Positions 31,736 to 43,650 of a stretch of 64,000 nt of DNA are shown here, piece after piece. The stretch is from Dermacentor variabilis (taxonomy: Eukaryota; Arthropoda; Arachnida; Ixodida; Ixodidae). The notes below the pieces were generated by a model, which was given only the letters and a program-made list of their open reading frames with translations, was not told the origin of the DNA and did not search any database. Numbering within the stretch: position 1 is the stretch's first letter; each line of letters opens with the position of its first letter. The position numbers were made by a program, and so were the translations under genes. The stretch covers positions 215,557,648 through 215,621,647 of the forward strand of contig NC_134568.1 in NCBI RefSeq assembly GCF_050947875.1, in the 5' to 3' direction.

Positions 31736-32089
31736 AAGCTTAGCAGTAAGCTTAGCTCGGCGGTGCAGCGGCTCGGCAGAAATGGTCCAATAAATCGGTG
31801 AAAATGCAGTTCCCACCTTGAAGACGAATATCGGTAGAGTCAGGATAACTTGCGGGAGATGATGGTGCAAAATTACAGAGATATTTTGCATAAACACTGC
31901 GAAATCATTTACGAAAGACAGAGCCGGCGTGAAGTGCATCCGCTCACTTCGGCTTCTTCCAACAAAACATACAAACATTTTAGAAATTTGCTTCAAATAT
32001 ACCATTGCTTACACAGTATTAGTTTAGAGTGATATGAAATCTCACTCAACTTAGAATTATGACAATCGCCAAGAAACCAACGGTTTAAA
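31736..32089. other. Flank between element C and the mariner-type pseudogene
   Basis: A short inverted motif (TAAGCTTAGC, then AGTAAGCTTAGC) lies at 31738-31758 beside the estimated 5' end of element C. I see no gene in the rest, which probably includes the 3' flank of the transposon. Confidence 0.4.
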
Positions 32090-33112
32090 AATGTTCGAAA
32101 TGCTTGCCTTCCGCCGCAACACACCACGTGACCCGCTCTCGCGTCGAGTCGACAACTCTGCGCAGCATTTCCGGGTCGATGCTTCTACAGCCGGTAACTA
32201 TTCTCATCTTCATGTCGTTTACATCGGTGAGCTCAACTGCGTAAACGCGATCTTTCACTTAGCCCCACAAAATGAAGTCCACTGGAGAGAGATCAGGGGA
32301 TCTCGGCGACCAAAACATATCTCCTTCGCGTCCAATCCACTGCCGTGGAAAGTTGCAGTTTAACCAGTCCTTTGCAGGGAAGTAGAAATGGGGTGGGGGC
32401 CCCGTCATGCTGGAACCAAACTTGCCATAGTTCGTTGAGAGTGAGACTCGAGGAAAATTTATCGACGACACCAGCAAGAATTTCGTGCGCATAATTATTT
32501 CCATCGAGGTTCCCTTCGAAGAAGTGAGGGCCAATGATTCGGTCCCCTAGTATGCCACACCATATATTTAGACCTCAGCGAATTTGGTGCTTGTGTTGCC
32601 GCAGCCAGTGAGGATTTCCTTGCGACCAGTAGTGAGCTTTGTGAATGTTCACTGTGCCGTTCCTGCAAAATCAAGCCTCATCAGCCCAAATCACTCTTTG
32701 TACGAAATCCTTATCTTGATCAATTTTTAATAGGGCCCAATTACAAAACTCCGCCTATTTTTCAAAGTCTGCTTCACTTAGGTCCTGATGAAGACTCGCA
32801 TGGTATGAATGAAGTTCGTGCGTGTTTAGGACGTTATGCACTGTTCCCACGCTTTTCCCGCATTGTTTAGAGATCTGTCTGATGCTTACATTTGACATTG
32901 CATGCACGCAGGCAAGGACGTCAATTTCAATGTCCTCATCAAGGATGCTCTTCTTGGGCTGTCTCTTTTGGTGATCTAAGCCTGTTGTGCGAAAACGTCT
33001 GAAAATGCTAACAAATGTTGCTTTGTTTGGAAATCGCCGATCCGGATGGCGAGACGCGTACAGACTCATTGCTAATGAGGCACTGCCGGTCATATCCGCC
33101 ATTGATAGCACT
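32090..33112 (-). pseudogene. Tc1/mariner-superfamily transposase, decayed
   Basis: The transposase would cut and paste its element at TA sites. The N-terminal helix-turn-helix part is at 33112-32755 (SLYASRHPDRRFPNK, SIRQISKQCGKSVGTVHNVL). The catalytic part then follows with small frame breaks: WADEA (first Asp, near 32680), FQHDGAP (second Asp, near 32410) and SPDLSPVDFILWG (third Asp, near 32280). A stop follows LWG, and the usual C-terminal end RVTWCVAAEGKHFEHF reaches about 32090. After allowing for one C lost in a C-run, about 41 residues separate the second and third Asp, which suggests the DD41D subgroup. I could not define the terminal inverted repeats. Confidence 0.8.
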
Positions 33113-33499
33113 ACATCAATTTTTTATGCCGTAGAATAGTACCTCGGACCCAGACCAAGCAGCCATTTTTGAACGCAGAAGGTCCCAACGCAGGGCTTGC
33201 TTCTTCCAACGGCCCAGCTTAGTAGAGGCAATCAGTGGCAAAGGCAAAGGTGCATAATGAAAGCTCAGGGGTTCACTCGATGCGCTTGCAAGGCGATGCC
33301 TGATTTGTTCGGCACTTTCGCAAAACCGCGAAGAATAAAAAAAATCGTCAGGCATACACCAATGAAGTGCACTACTCAAGCCAGTTCACAGTCGTCCTTC
33401 TATTTCACAGCAGTTTTTCAGGCGTAGACGATGCAGGGCCCTCATATCACACACTTCGGACAGGCACAGCGTCCCTGGAACACCACTGGCAACTACGGT
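33113..33499. other. Unassigned sequence
   Basis: Upstream flank of the transposase pseudogene. No gene is recognisable. Confidence 0.35.
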
Positions 33500-34164
33500 G
33501 CTGCCCGGCAGCTGTCACCTTTGTTTCTTGCTTAGCGCTTGCATGACTTATAGCCTCTGAAATGCAAAAAAATAAATAATAATAATAAAACCAGAGCCAG
33601 TATTGCAATCCTACACTTAATTGCTTCGACAATACGTGTACCTTTGTCGCCAACTCTGCAAGTCATTGCTTCAAAAAAAGAGCTCGACCAAGCCGCCATG
33701 CAGTCATCCTTCGGAACGAACACGGTGGCCAAGAACAAAAAGTAATCACCGTCGCTGGCCACCGCGCATTCTTGTCAGACGGAGCGTCATACGCAACAGC
33801 TGCATCACACTAGGGAGGGGCCTCATAGCGGGTGCCGCCGTGTCGCATGCGTAATTAGATGGCTTGGGCTGAAATTTCAGACGTGTATATCTCGGGCACA
33901 AGCGCGTTACTAAAATTGTACAAAATGGAATAGTCACCAAATGGCAACGCCTCTGAATTTTCAATATAAACATACATGCTAACTGCAGTAAAAAAAGTTA
34001 ATTATCGAATTTAATTACATACTTACGTTACGACGACAATTATCCTCACAGTTTGCGACCGCCTGGCCACATAACCTAGGTAAACAAATGGCTTCTGTAT
34101 ACTCCTCATCACATTTTTTTAAACCCGGAAAGTCTAACTTTGAACACCCTCTATATAGGGCGAA
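33500..34164 (-). mobile_element. Unclassified repeat E, copy 2
   Basis: An uninterrupted relative of the copy at 21421-25712, in inverse orientation. Its right end reads GTCTAACTTTGAACACCCT, the complement of the other copy's ACAGGGTGT terminus. The left limit is uncertain. Homology is clear to about 33625. Frames inside are short and I recognise no protein. Confidence 0.6.
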
Positions 34165-34857
34165 TTTCTTTTACAGAAACTCGCAGTTTCGCCCAAAAGG
34201 CGAAGCATCGAGTTCGATAGCACATTAGTAGACATCAATTATAATCAAGGATAGCAGTTATATCGGTCGTATAAACTTTTGAACACTTGCTTACTGACTA
34301 AATCAACAAGCATGGTGTCAGTGCGCAGAGGCAAACATGCACACATCACACTCGATGACCGTGGGTGCTCGCTGTCAAAACGCTGGCGTGAGGAAGCGCG
34401 GCCACAGCAGCGAGCGAAGTGGCCACCATCGTGCTGTCTATCGCTTCAACGCAAATTGAGTGGTGAGAACACAGCACTCTCAAAGCTACGAGCCGTCGGT
34501 CGACCTATACTGCTCCCCCAAACTAGATTACTTTCAAGATAAAGCCCGCGCGACCGCGCGTACACAGTTGCTGCTGAAGTACAACGCTCTACTCTCCGCC
34601 GGTTCGTTGCGTGCGACGGAAGACGGCGCGCTTCCTCCCCGCTTTCCACCCTTGCGCACGTGAGATTGAGCCGCGATCATCGCATCACCCTCGCACGCTT
34701 TCACTCGCGACTACAGCATGTTGCGACGGTGTTATCTTCCTTGGACTATGTACGGAACATTACGGCGACGACGACGACGACGGTAAAATGCGCCTGGAGT
34801 GTCCATATAATTCATATCGCAATAACAATTGAAAGGGCCTAGAAACGCTTCTGTCAG

Positions 34858-34935
<78 letters not shown>

Positions 34936-35519
34936 GTAAGAGGCATATACCTATTTATCAATCGGACATGGTGAACCATGGGGGCCCGAAAAATTATTTG
35001 AGTTTTCATTTATTGCTTGTAACTATATAAAATCTCAAGATGATACAGGAACAAAGGGCACTGAGTGCCTCACAAGAGGTCCCGGATCCCGCCCAGTAGC
35101 AGTGCAGCATAGCACGCAGAAAAAATTCATATGTTGCGGCAAACAATTTTAATAATTAAAAAAAGTAATTGTACTTTGTGTTTAAAATTACAGCATAAAT
35201 GTATCGGTGGTTTGGGTAATATTATTGTGGAGGTTATACGCAACGAAGTACTATCAACAAGAATGACTCGCAATGTTCACAAGAAAGGAATGACGGCAGA
35301 TGTGTTCGATCTTGGAGAATTACAAGCCGATTTCCAACATTTACCATGGTTAAGAGACTTCGATGGGCTAGCTGGTTGCTAGTTTGATGGTTTGATGGTT
35401 TACCACGGTGTCCTCCCTCCCTCCTTGCCCCCTCCCCTCCCCGCCCCAATTCAATTTCCGCTATATTTGATATCGGTTGAGTTCACAGTTCTCCCAGGGC
35501 AGCTCGATAAATTCTTTGT
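34165..35519. other. Unassigned sequence with a (TA)n tract
   Basis: No gene is recognisable. A (TA)38 tract lies at 34859-34934. The stretch 35410-35450 is a CCCTCC-type pyrimidine run. Confidence 0.4.
34859..34934. repeat. (TA)n microsatellite, 76 bp
   Basis: Uninterrupted TA dinucleotides. Confidence 0.97.
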
Positions 35520-37780
35520 TTGCAAAACAGATTCATAAAGTTCAGGATTTCTTGCATGGGTAAATTACTGCAAATCTGATAATTAGTCCCCTGTCTCTGA
35601 AGTTTACCTACATATTGTCCATAACGCGTCCTTTATTTTCGCCGAATATAAGCAAAACGCCTTGTTTAGTTCAACAAGGACATCGCTGAAACCAAGTCGG
35701 AACGTGTTATGACGCCTGAAAGCTGGGAAAGAAAAACAACGGCTCAGCGATTATATTCAACGCTTCTAACTGGACCAGGAACGTAAAAATATTGTCGCAC
35801 ATTGCTGTTACGTTATCCTGCTCTCGCCTTTTCACAAAATATAAACGTGTTGTATTCTACAGCGATGTCGGGGCATTGGGAAGCATAACGATAGCGGCCA
35901 CAGCACACGCTCTAACTCTTGAATAAGAATATTTTTTACAAAAGGTGCGTTTGATCCAACCGCATTTAACATCGCACATAGAGTTTGCATAGCATAACCC
36001 GCCGTGGTTGCTCAGTGGCCATGGTGTTGGGTTGCTGAGCACGGAAGTCGCGGGATCGAATTCCGTTCACGGCGGCCGCATTTAGATGGGGGCGAAGACG
36101 CCCGTGTACCTATAGGTTTAGGTGCACGTTAAAGAACCCCAGGTGATCGAAATATCCGGAGTCCTCCACTGCGGCTTGCCTCGTAATGAGAAAGTGGTTT
36201 TGGCCCGTAAAGCCCCATAATTTAATTTCTGTTTTTTTTTTCATAGCATACCCCCAATTTTTGCTAAATTGTGCCTAGGTGGTTTTTATATTTCTGCCAA
36301 GGCAGCGGGCTCAATTCTTCCTGGCTCGTTAGACACGCTCATAACACTCTAGAGTGCTTGCATACGTAATTTATTGTGAAAGCCCTAATTACCCATCTAT
36401 TTTGAACTTCACCTACACACCATCCATTAACTCGTCTTTACAGTAACCAAATACAACGAAGATGCCTCATTTAGTTCAGCGAGGACACCATGTGAAACTA
36501 AAGTATCACGCATAAATAAAAATAAATAAAAAACAATAAGATGAGGTTTCAATAGTTATTCGTAACGCTTCCAAATAAGCCAGAAACGTGAAAACTACGC
36601 GACATATTGCACTTAAGACGCTGGCCCATCCCTTCAAAGTATAAAATACATGAAACGCAGAGTTCTCTTCTGACCTAGGGAAACCTAGCTAATAGCAGCA
36701 GCGTGATACTTTCGAGCACTTGCTTACATTCTTTTAGCGCTGTATTTGAACAACACGTCTTTACAATCGCACATAAACTTGGCGTATTGTTCTGCTTACG
36801 TTCGCAAAATCTGACCTCAGTTGTAGTTGTAATTATGCCAGCGCAGCCGTCTAAATGTTACACCGCTCTTAAAATCGACTAATAACGCTGTGGACCACTT
36901 GCATAGATATTCTACAGGAAAATGAGCATTTAGCCCACCTATTTGTAACATTGCTTACAGATTGGCCATACCCTGCCCCTTACTTTCGCCAGATACAAAC
37001 GACATGCCTGGCTTAGCTCACCGAGGACACCGGAGGAACATACTACAATTCTTGTATGATGCACGAAAACACATTGAAAAACGGGGGTTTAGTAATTATC
37101 TGCAACAATTTCGTTTAAAGCGGTAAAGTGAAAGTTTCGCATCGCATTGCATCTAAATTTCTCTTATTTTCCCGGGCTTTCAACCGTCTCTCGTGCTGTT
37201 GCTTTAGGAGTATGGTAAATATTTCGATAAAAGGCAGTAAGACACCCTATAGAACGCTTCAATGAGTAACTTTCTACAAAGGCTGTAATGGACCTACACA
37301 GAATAAACATATATATCACTCGTCACTCAGAACATTGCTTCGTACTTCTAATTAATATAAACGCCGTGTCTCGCATACTTTACCGAGGATACCGGAGGAA
37401 AACAACTAAATGCCGTGTATAACGCATAAATATTGGGTGAAAGCCACTATTCAGTAACTGTTTCGAGGACACATAAGCAACCAACACAATGCAAATTTTC
37501 CTTACGTCACCAAAAGCGGCCCTCCTTTTTTCAAAATGCGAAATATCTGCTATATTTTCTCCTGCTGTGAAGCAAGTAATAGTGTATTTCTTATTTAGAA
37601 ACAGCCTGCAAATGAAATCGCCAACGTCAGAAGTCACACATGCCTTTAGAAAAAATTCAAGTCAGTGTTCTATAGGTATTCAAATGGCTCTACACGTTCG
37701 ACCAAGCTCATTTTCATGATCATATCTAGAAGAAGTCTTGATTGCACAGTGAAATTCGACAGTTATACCTGTAAGAAATT
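35520..37780. repeat. Old long-period tandem array
   Basis: A diverged block recurs at about 35640, 36440, 36980 and 37345. Its marks are a core reading roughly ATGCCTNGTTTAGTTCANCGAG, then GGACACC, and about 100 bp later a TNATTCGNAACGCTTC block. The preceding block (CACCTACACACCATCCATTA at 36412) has counterparts at about 35605, 36950 and 37320. Apparent unit lengths vary from about 370 to 550 bp, with the first unit enlarged by a SINE. The units are far diverged, so the array is old. No coding frame runs through it. Confidence 0.6.
35997..36241 (+). mobile_element. Ruka-like tRNA-derived SINE, full length
   Basis: The head has pol III boxes (GTTGCTCAGTGG as A-box region and GGGATCGAATTCC as B-box region). 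The body contains GGTGCACGTTAAAGAACCCC and TCCGGAGTCCTCCACT, and the end is T-rich. The direct repeat CATAGCATA flanks it (35988-35996 and 36242-36250). It resembles the Ruka SINE described from ixodid ticks. Confidence 0.88.
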
Positions 37781-38829
37781 TGATTAGATTTCTGATGGTG
37801 GTAAGATACTGATACTGCAACGCTATGTAGGCTATCTCTGGACAGAGACATATAGTTCCAGCATTTGATAATCCAACGATTTCATGCCGTAAAGCACACC
37901 AGTCGTTGAGCGCGCCTGAGCATAATAATTTATGTGAACCTCCCCCTTGCCCTCAGGTTAAATGTAGCATGCTGATTCGAATGCGGATATAGCGGTCCCA
38001 AAAAAACTGGGCGCCATGCAAGTTGTGCAACGCTGACAATTGTTACGGCGGGCAGTGCCCAGCGCCAGGCGTGTATGGCGAATCCCGCGCGTCGTCCGCT
38101 ACAGGGCGTCCCGAGAAAGCACAGGAAACAATCCTCGCTGTCCAAGCAGGGGATGCGTAGTAAAGAAAGGCATTACTTTTGTAATCACTGTAAGAAAAGC
38201 GAAACTTTAGCCTCAGCTCTACTTTTGTTCGACTTTGCAGCGTGCAACAGAAAGTGACCGCTTTCAAAAGGGGTGGGTGGGGTCAAATGACATACTTTGC
38301 TCTCCCACCCCCTTCTTCCCGGTTTTTAAAGTGGGAGGGAAAGGGCCCGCCTTGCCCCCTGGTAGATACGCCTATGATTACGATTATGTAAGCTGCAGTT
38401 GCCGGGAAGCGTGAGACGCAGTTAGGGATCTTGAATTCTATCGCGTTCCGCTCTTAAAGGCGAAGCGTCCTCCAATTTTTTTTATCGTCTTCCTTTTAGG
38501 GACCTTATTTTTCTATCTCTTGTTCTTTCTTTCTTCCTTGTATTTACGACACTTGGAAAGAGAAATAAAAGAAGCTTCGTAACCAAGTATTTCCTTCCGG
38601 GGCATCACAAGAAGCTAACCGTAGCGAAATATTCTGAACGAACGTTGGTTACATGCTCCACCGTCTCCTTTCTTTTCTTCTCTCTCATTTAAATTCGATG
38701 GCCTTAAAATGTTACTCTTTTTGCTGTTCGTCCGCCTTCTCATCTTTCGTCTCGTAAGTGGAGCGTAGAAAATACTTTTAATTACCTATAATCGTGTATA
38801 AGTACTGTGAACAGTAGATTTTATTGTGC
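37781..38829. other. Unassigned sequence
   Basis: No gene is recognisable. The stretch 38265-38385 (GGTGGGTGGGGTCAAATGAC, CCCCCTGGTAGATACGCC) has the look of a dispersed repeat. Confidence 0.4.
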
Positions 38830-38883
38830 ATTAATTAATTAATTAATTAATTAATTAATTAATTAATTAATTAATTAATTAAT
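38830..38883. repeat. (TTAA)n tract at the 3' end of the CR1-like element
   Basis: Thirteen or so ATTA units lie exactly where the minus-strand CR1-like element ends. Confidence 0.93.
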
Positions 38884-39567
38884 CTTACCCTCAGGGTTTG
38901 TGCATTATAGAGGGGGGGCATATTACAGACCAAAATTGGAAAAAGAAGCAGTCGATACAATAACAATAAGGAGCAGGAACAATCGACAAATTAATACCAA
39001 ATATGTACAGTTGCAATTCAAAAGAAGTAGAGTAATTTCAAGATCTAAAAATAAAAAACAAACTGGCTAACTACAAGAACAAAACTGACTACAAATAATC
39101 AGACAGTGTTAAGCATGTTATTCAAGAAAAAAAACTCTTAATGCGTGATGTATCCGTAATAGCAGCAGCTGCTCCTGGCAGCTCAGTCCATTCGAAGGTG
39201 GTGTGAGGTAAAAGTGCATGTGAATAGGCCACTGTTGTGCCACGAGGAACATCAACTTTTTGTAGGTGATAAATTCTAGCTGATATGAAAGGAGGGGTTT
39301 TAATGAGCTGTTCACGAAGATGATTGTTGTGATAATAAATTTTATGAAAAAGAGTGAGGCCGGGCTATCTTACGCCGAATAGTAAGTTCCGGAAGGTTAA
39401 GCAGTGACTTCGTCATGATAACACGGGCTGTGCGGTCATAATTGGATAATATGAAGCGAATGAAACGATTCTGCACTCATTCAAGTTCGTTTATCACTGT
39501 AGTACCACCGGGATCCCAGATTGATGATGAGCATTCAAGTGGCGGACGGATGTAGGTGGTGTATAGA

Positions 39568-40339
39568 TAGAGTTGTTCGTTTTCGGGTAAAACCCGATTT
39601 TACCCGATTTTTGCACCCCGAACGTGTTCCTAAAATATCGGGTAAAACCCGATTTTCCCGATTTCTGAAACAACTGTGCCCACGGAATTGCTGTGCCTCC
39701 AGTTGGCGCGCAGGCGAGAGGCGGCCAAAGCGGCCGACAGACAGACAATAGTTGACTGCAGGCTCAACCAGTACTTGCTAGAAGCAAGCCCCACAAATGA
39801 AGGTGTTGAAGTGATGGACTTTTGGAACGACGCAACTGTGCGTTACCCAAGGCTAGCAAATGCAGCGTTATCATTGTTGTGCCCAGCTAATGGCAGCTGT
39901 GACGTTGAGCGAACGTTCTCTCAGCTAAGATACCTGCAGAGACCGGACAGGTGTCGTGTGGAAACCGAGACGTTGCGCATGCAGATGATTATGTATGTTA
40001 ATAAGGACGTGTAGAACGTCGATGACCAGCCCTCGTGAATAAAATGTTTCTTTTCTCAAGGCTGACCGTTGCCTCTCACTGCGAGTAATAATTACCAAAG
40101 AAACGCCAAATTTTGCAATATTTTCTTGAAAGCAGCCCAAAATCTAGCCCTAATTGTTACCCACCGGTTAGAGCAAATCGAATAAATTATTAGTTTGCAA
40201 ATTTAACCCGATAAAACCCAAATTGCGGAATTTTTCCACGAAAAACCCGATTTCTCCCCTATTATCAAGCCGAAAAATAACCCCCGATTTTTACCCCCCG
40301 AATATGAAAAAATATAAAACCCGAAAACGAATAACCCTA
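39568..40339 (+). mobile_element. hAT transposon remnant, internally deleted
   Basis: The termini are inverted repeats: TAGAGTTGTTCGTTTTCGGG at the left and the complement of TAGGGTTATTCGTTTTCGGG at the right. The flanks are TGTATAGA (39560-39567) and TGTCTAGA (40340-40347), an 8-bp target duplication with one change, as expected for hAT. Repeats of a CCCGATTTT motif lie just inside both ends. Only the end of the transposase remains. Confidence 0.9.
39676..40014 (+). pseudogene. hAT transposase, C-terminal dimerization region only
   Basis: The frame encodes about 110 residues, and the start given is only where the frame opens. The segment FWNDATVRYPRLANAALSLL followed by DVERTFSQLRYLQRPDR is the hAT C-terminal dimerization region, in which the Glu-Arg-Phe/Ser-Ser block is a hallmark. 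The catalytic core with its three acidic residues is missing, so this copy cannot transpose itself. Confidence 0.85.
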
Positions 40340-42658
40340 TGTCTAGAAGCTTATTAAGTGATAGGGGTGCCATATAGAAATTTCTTCGAAAGTACCCAAG
40401 TGAACGCTTAGCTTTGTTTCCATGATAGGTTACTACAGATATGAACACCAAGATATTTGTAAGATGAAACACACTCAAGAGATGCATTAGCAAGATGATA
40501 GTGTGGACATGCGAATGAGGTGCAAGATACGTGCATTTATTTGCATTTTGAAATGTTTAATTCCATGTTTCACGTTTGACACTAAGCAAGTGTGTTATTT
40601 AAATAGGTCTGGTGTAAGGCAACATCATCTCGGTTATCTATTTTCTGGCTAATTACTCAGTCATCCGCGTATAGGCAAGCCTTTGGTGAAATGTTACGGG
40701 GTAGGTCATTCATGAAAATTAAGAAAAGTAAGGGTCCCACTACAGACCCCTGGGGCACACTCGATAGCACTGTTTGGACTGGGGAATCAACAGTATTAGC
40801 AGAAACAAACTGAGTTTGGTTAGAAAGTTTGAATCCAGTTAAGCGCACTAGGATCTAGATTTAATTGGCCAAGCTTAAAAAATATTAACTGATGACTAAC
40901 CTTGTAAAATGCTTTAGAGTAATCTAATAAAGTACAATCAATTGAAAATCCAGAATTGAGCGAATGATGCAAGTCATTAGTAAAGACCAGAAGCTGCGTT
41001 TCGCAAGAAAAATTCCCGCGGAAACCATGTTGTGAGGGTGTAAAAAATCTTGTTCGACTCAAGAAAATTAACAAGGTCAGTGAATATAATGTGTTCAAAA
41101 ACTTTACATGCAACAGATGTGAGTGAAATCGGACGGAAGTTTGATGCATTGCGTGTTACCCCAGACTTGTGAACTGGAACAATCTTCCCTACTAGCCAGT
41201 CTTCCGGAAGGTTAGAATGCTGCAGGGACTGTGCAAAAATGCATGCCAGAATGATAGAACAGTATTCAATAGTGTTTTTCAAGAATTTCGTACTGATGCT
41301 GTCAACGCCAGTTTTAAGTGTCTTAATTACGGCGTGAACACCTTGAGACGTAATAAAAATGGCGTACATGGGCAAGTAATGAGGTAATGTCAAAGTATGT
41401 TGTTCATAGGTACCTACTGGGCGAGAAAAAGCTTTTATATACGTCTCATTTGGGACAGACGCGCATTCTACGTACATCAGGTACTGGTTGTCCTTCCGTC
41501 GTTTGCAAATTTATTGCGCTGCGTTCGTTGCCATGCTTGACACTCCAAAATTTTCTAGAATTACATTTAGCATAGCTGAAAGGGTGTGATTAAAGAAAAA
41601 AATTTTGCTCGTTTCATTTAATATAAGTAAGTTGTGGTCACAGATCTATAGGATGAGCAACGTTTATCAGACCGAGATTTGAGAGCAGCGCGATAGAGCC
41701 TTTTCTTGCGGTTTGAAAAACGGTTTATGTATCTGTTGTACCGCAGGGCGCTCGTATTCCAAAAAAACTTTCTTGATAGGAATGTATTTAAAAGTTAGTT
41801 CCGAAATTTTCGTTTTGAATAAGTTCCCGTAGCTTTGCACAGATCCTTCAAGGTAATCGATCAAGAACACCTCTAAAAAGGAGCGCAATTCATTGTTAAT
41901 CGCGTCGAAATCAGCTTTTCTATAATCGCGTGTTGTTTTAAGATGTTTACGTGCGCCTGAGAATGGCAGTGAAATCTTTGCTTGAATAATTTCATGATCA
42001 CTGACACCGGGCGTATTTGACACAAAAGATATAATTTCAGGCGATGATGTCAAAACAAGGTCAAGAATTGAAGTTGTATTATTTGTAACGCGTGTAGGAA
42101 ACTGAACCAGCTGTACCAAACCAAAATCAGAACAGATGTGAAGTAATTGGTCCTCTTCAGCCGAGTTAGGCGACGAATATGAGTACGAATTATACCAGTG
42201 TTAGGAAAGTTGAAACCACCTAACAGAATGACCGACACTCTGGGAAGCGTGATGTTCACGTGATTAAGGCAATCATGAATGTCTTCAAGAGAATTGGAAC
42301 ACACAGAAGGCGGGCGATAGCATACACCAGTGATTGTTTTTTTTAAAGCCAAGTCGAGGCAACACCATGTTGCCTACAAACTAGACTTTATAACAACAGC
42401 GTAGCATTCAATTTGCATGTTTATAGCAAGAACACCACCACATCGATTAGGCCTATCACAGAGAAATATTTTTTTTCACAGCAACACAGCTCTTCGTTTA
42501 GTATTTTATCAGAAAGCCAGGTTTCGGTTAACGTGACGATATCAGCGTTATAATAGTTAATCACTGCGCACACGCCATCTTTCTTAGACAAAAGGCTGCG
42601 AACGTTAGCAGAGAGCACGATCGGGTTGCTATTGCTAGCGGCCACCCCTGGCTTTCTC

Positions 42659-43620
42659 CTAGCTTCCCGAGGAAGCAAATGCGCGACCGGAACGAAGTTG
42701 CCGCGGAGAGGAGTTAGCGGCATTAGTTGCGCGTCCGGATGGTCCTACTTCATATACTTCGTCAGCACTGCAGTCATAGCAGTAGCATTTTTCATTAGCG
42801 ATTAATTTGTTATACCGCAGTTTGAAATGGCAGTTAAGTGCCGTGGAATAATTGGTTAGTTTTTCTCTAACACGACTATAGTGTTGGCTGAAAAATTCTC
42901 CCGCATGACCACCTTGTTTTCTTTGAGCGTGTGACGCTTCGAAAAAACCGTTTCTTTTGTTTTGTAGACGCAAAACATTACTATAATCGGTCGAACTTTG
43001 TTAGCGGAAAATTTCTCAATTCTGCGCGCGCGCGCAGTGTTATCGCCAGATAAGGTTAGTTCGAGAGACTGGCGGATTAAACATAAAACATTTTCTTCTG
43101 TCTGCTGTGCCGTTTCAGAAGCGTTGTCAAGGATTCAAAAATCTAGATTGTCCCTCCTAGAGCGATCTTCTGCTTCATCGAGACGAGTGCATATCCTGAG
43201 CGCCTCGCTTTGCACTTGCTCAGTTGGTTGACGCGTTGTTGTTAGTTCACACTGTACATTATCCAAATTAGATGTCCGCTTTTCGACAGTTTCTAGGCGC
43301 GTAACTATGGTAGAAATATCTTTAGTAAGCGATTGTTGCTGACTCTTAAACTCTAGGATATCGCTGGCCACGGCGGCCGCATTTCGATGGCGGCGAAATG
43401 CGAAAACAACCGTGTGCTTAGATTTAGGTGCACGTTAAAGAACCCCAGGTGGTCAAAATTTCCGGAGTCCTCCACTACGGCGTGCCTCATAATCAGAAAG
43501 TGGTTTCGGCACGTAAAACCCCAAATATTATTATTAGGATATCGCTTGACATCGTCATCCGTACGGCTTCAATGCGTTCATGCATGTCTTTCATCAGTTT
43601 ATGCATCTCAGTAAACTGAG
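42659..43620 (-). pseudogene. CR1-like ORF1, broken
   Basis: After the SINE site the frame gives a coiled coil (SLTKDISTIVTRLETVEKR, then RLDEAEDRSRRDNLDF). After a stop comes an RRM-like part with NKVRPIIVMFCVYKTKETVF. A tail containing LRYNKLIANEKCYCYD follows. This is the pattern of L1-ORF1-like RNA-binding proteins found in CR1/L2 elements. At least three stops or shifts break it. Confidence 0.7.
43366..43534 (+). mobile_element. Ruka-like SINE, 5'-truncated
   Basis: The body GGTGCACGTTAAAGAACCCC and TCCGGAGTCCTCCACTACGG is present, but the tRNA-derived head is missing. A perfect 12-bp target duplication TAGGATATCGCT flanks it (43354-43365 and 43535-43546). It interrupts the CR1-like ORF1. 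Confidence 0.9.
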
Positions 43621-43650
43621 AACCCGGATTCCGCTCATCATCACCGCAAA

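Larger units (their letters stand above)
39118..42723 (-). pseudogene. CR1-like ORF2 endonuclease-reverse transcriptase, broken
   Basis: The endonuclease starts with IVLSANVRSLLSKKDGV and IVTLTETWLS near 42620-42510. It continues with GVCYRPPS, LLGGFNFPN and, near 41990, GVSDHEIIQAKI. The reverse transcriptase has LPEDWLVGKIVPVHKSG, NFRPISLTS, motif A LLDYSKAFYKVSH (Asp kept), SVPQGSVVGPLLF and the catalytic CLYADD at about 40660. The region with NFYMAPLSLNKLL is cut by the hAT insertion and resumes with SSSIWDPGGTTVINELE at 39525. Stops and frameshifts occur throughout, and the conserved end is lost in stops after 39350. Confidence 0.83.
38884..43650 (-). mobile_element. CR1-like non-LTR retrotransposon, decayed
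   Basis: A minus-strand element with an ORF1 of the coiled-coil/RRM type and an ORF2 with endonuclease and reverse transcriptase but no RNase H, as in the CR1/L2 group. A hAT remnant (39568-40339) and a Ruka-like SINE (43366-43534) are inserted in it. It ends at an (ATTA)n tail. The 5' limit near 43650 is estimated. Confidence 0.82.
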
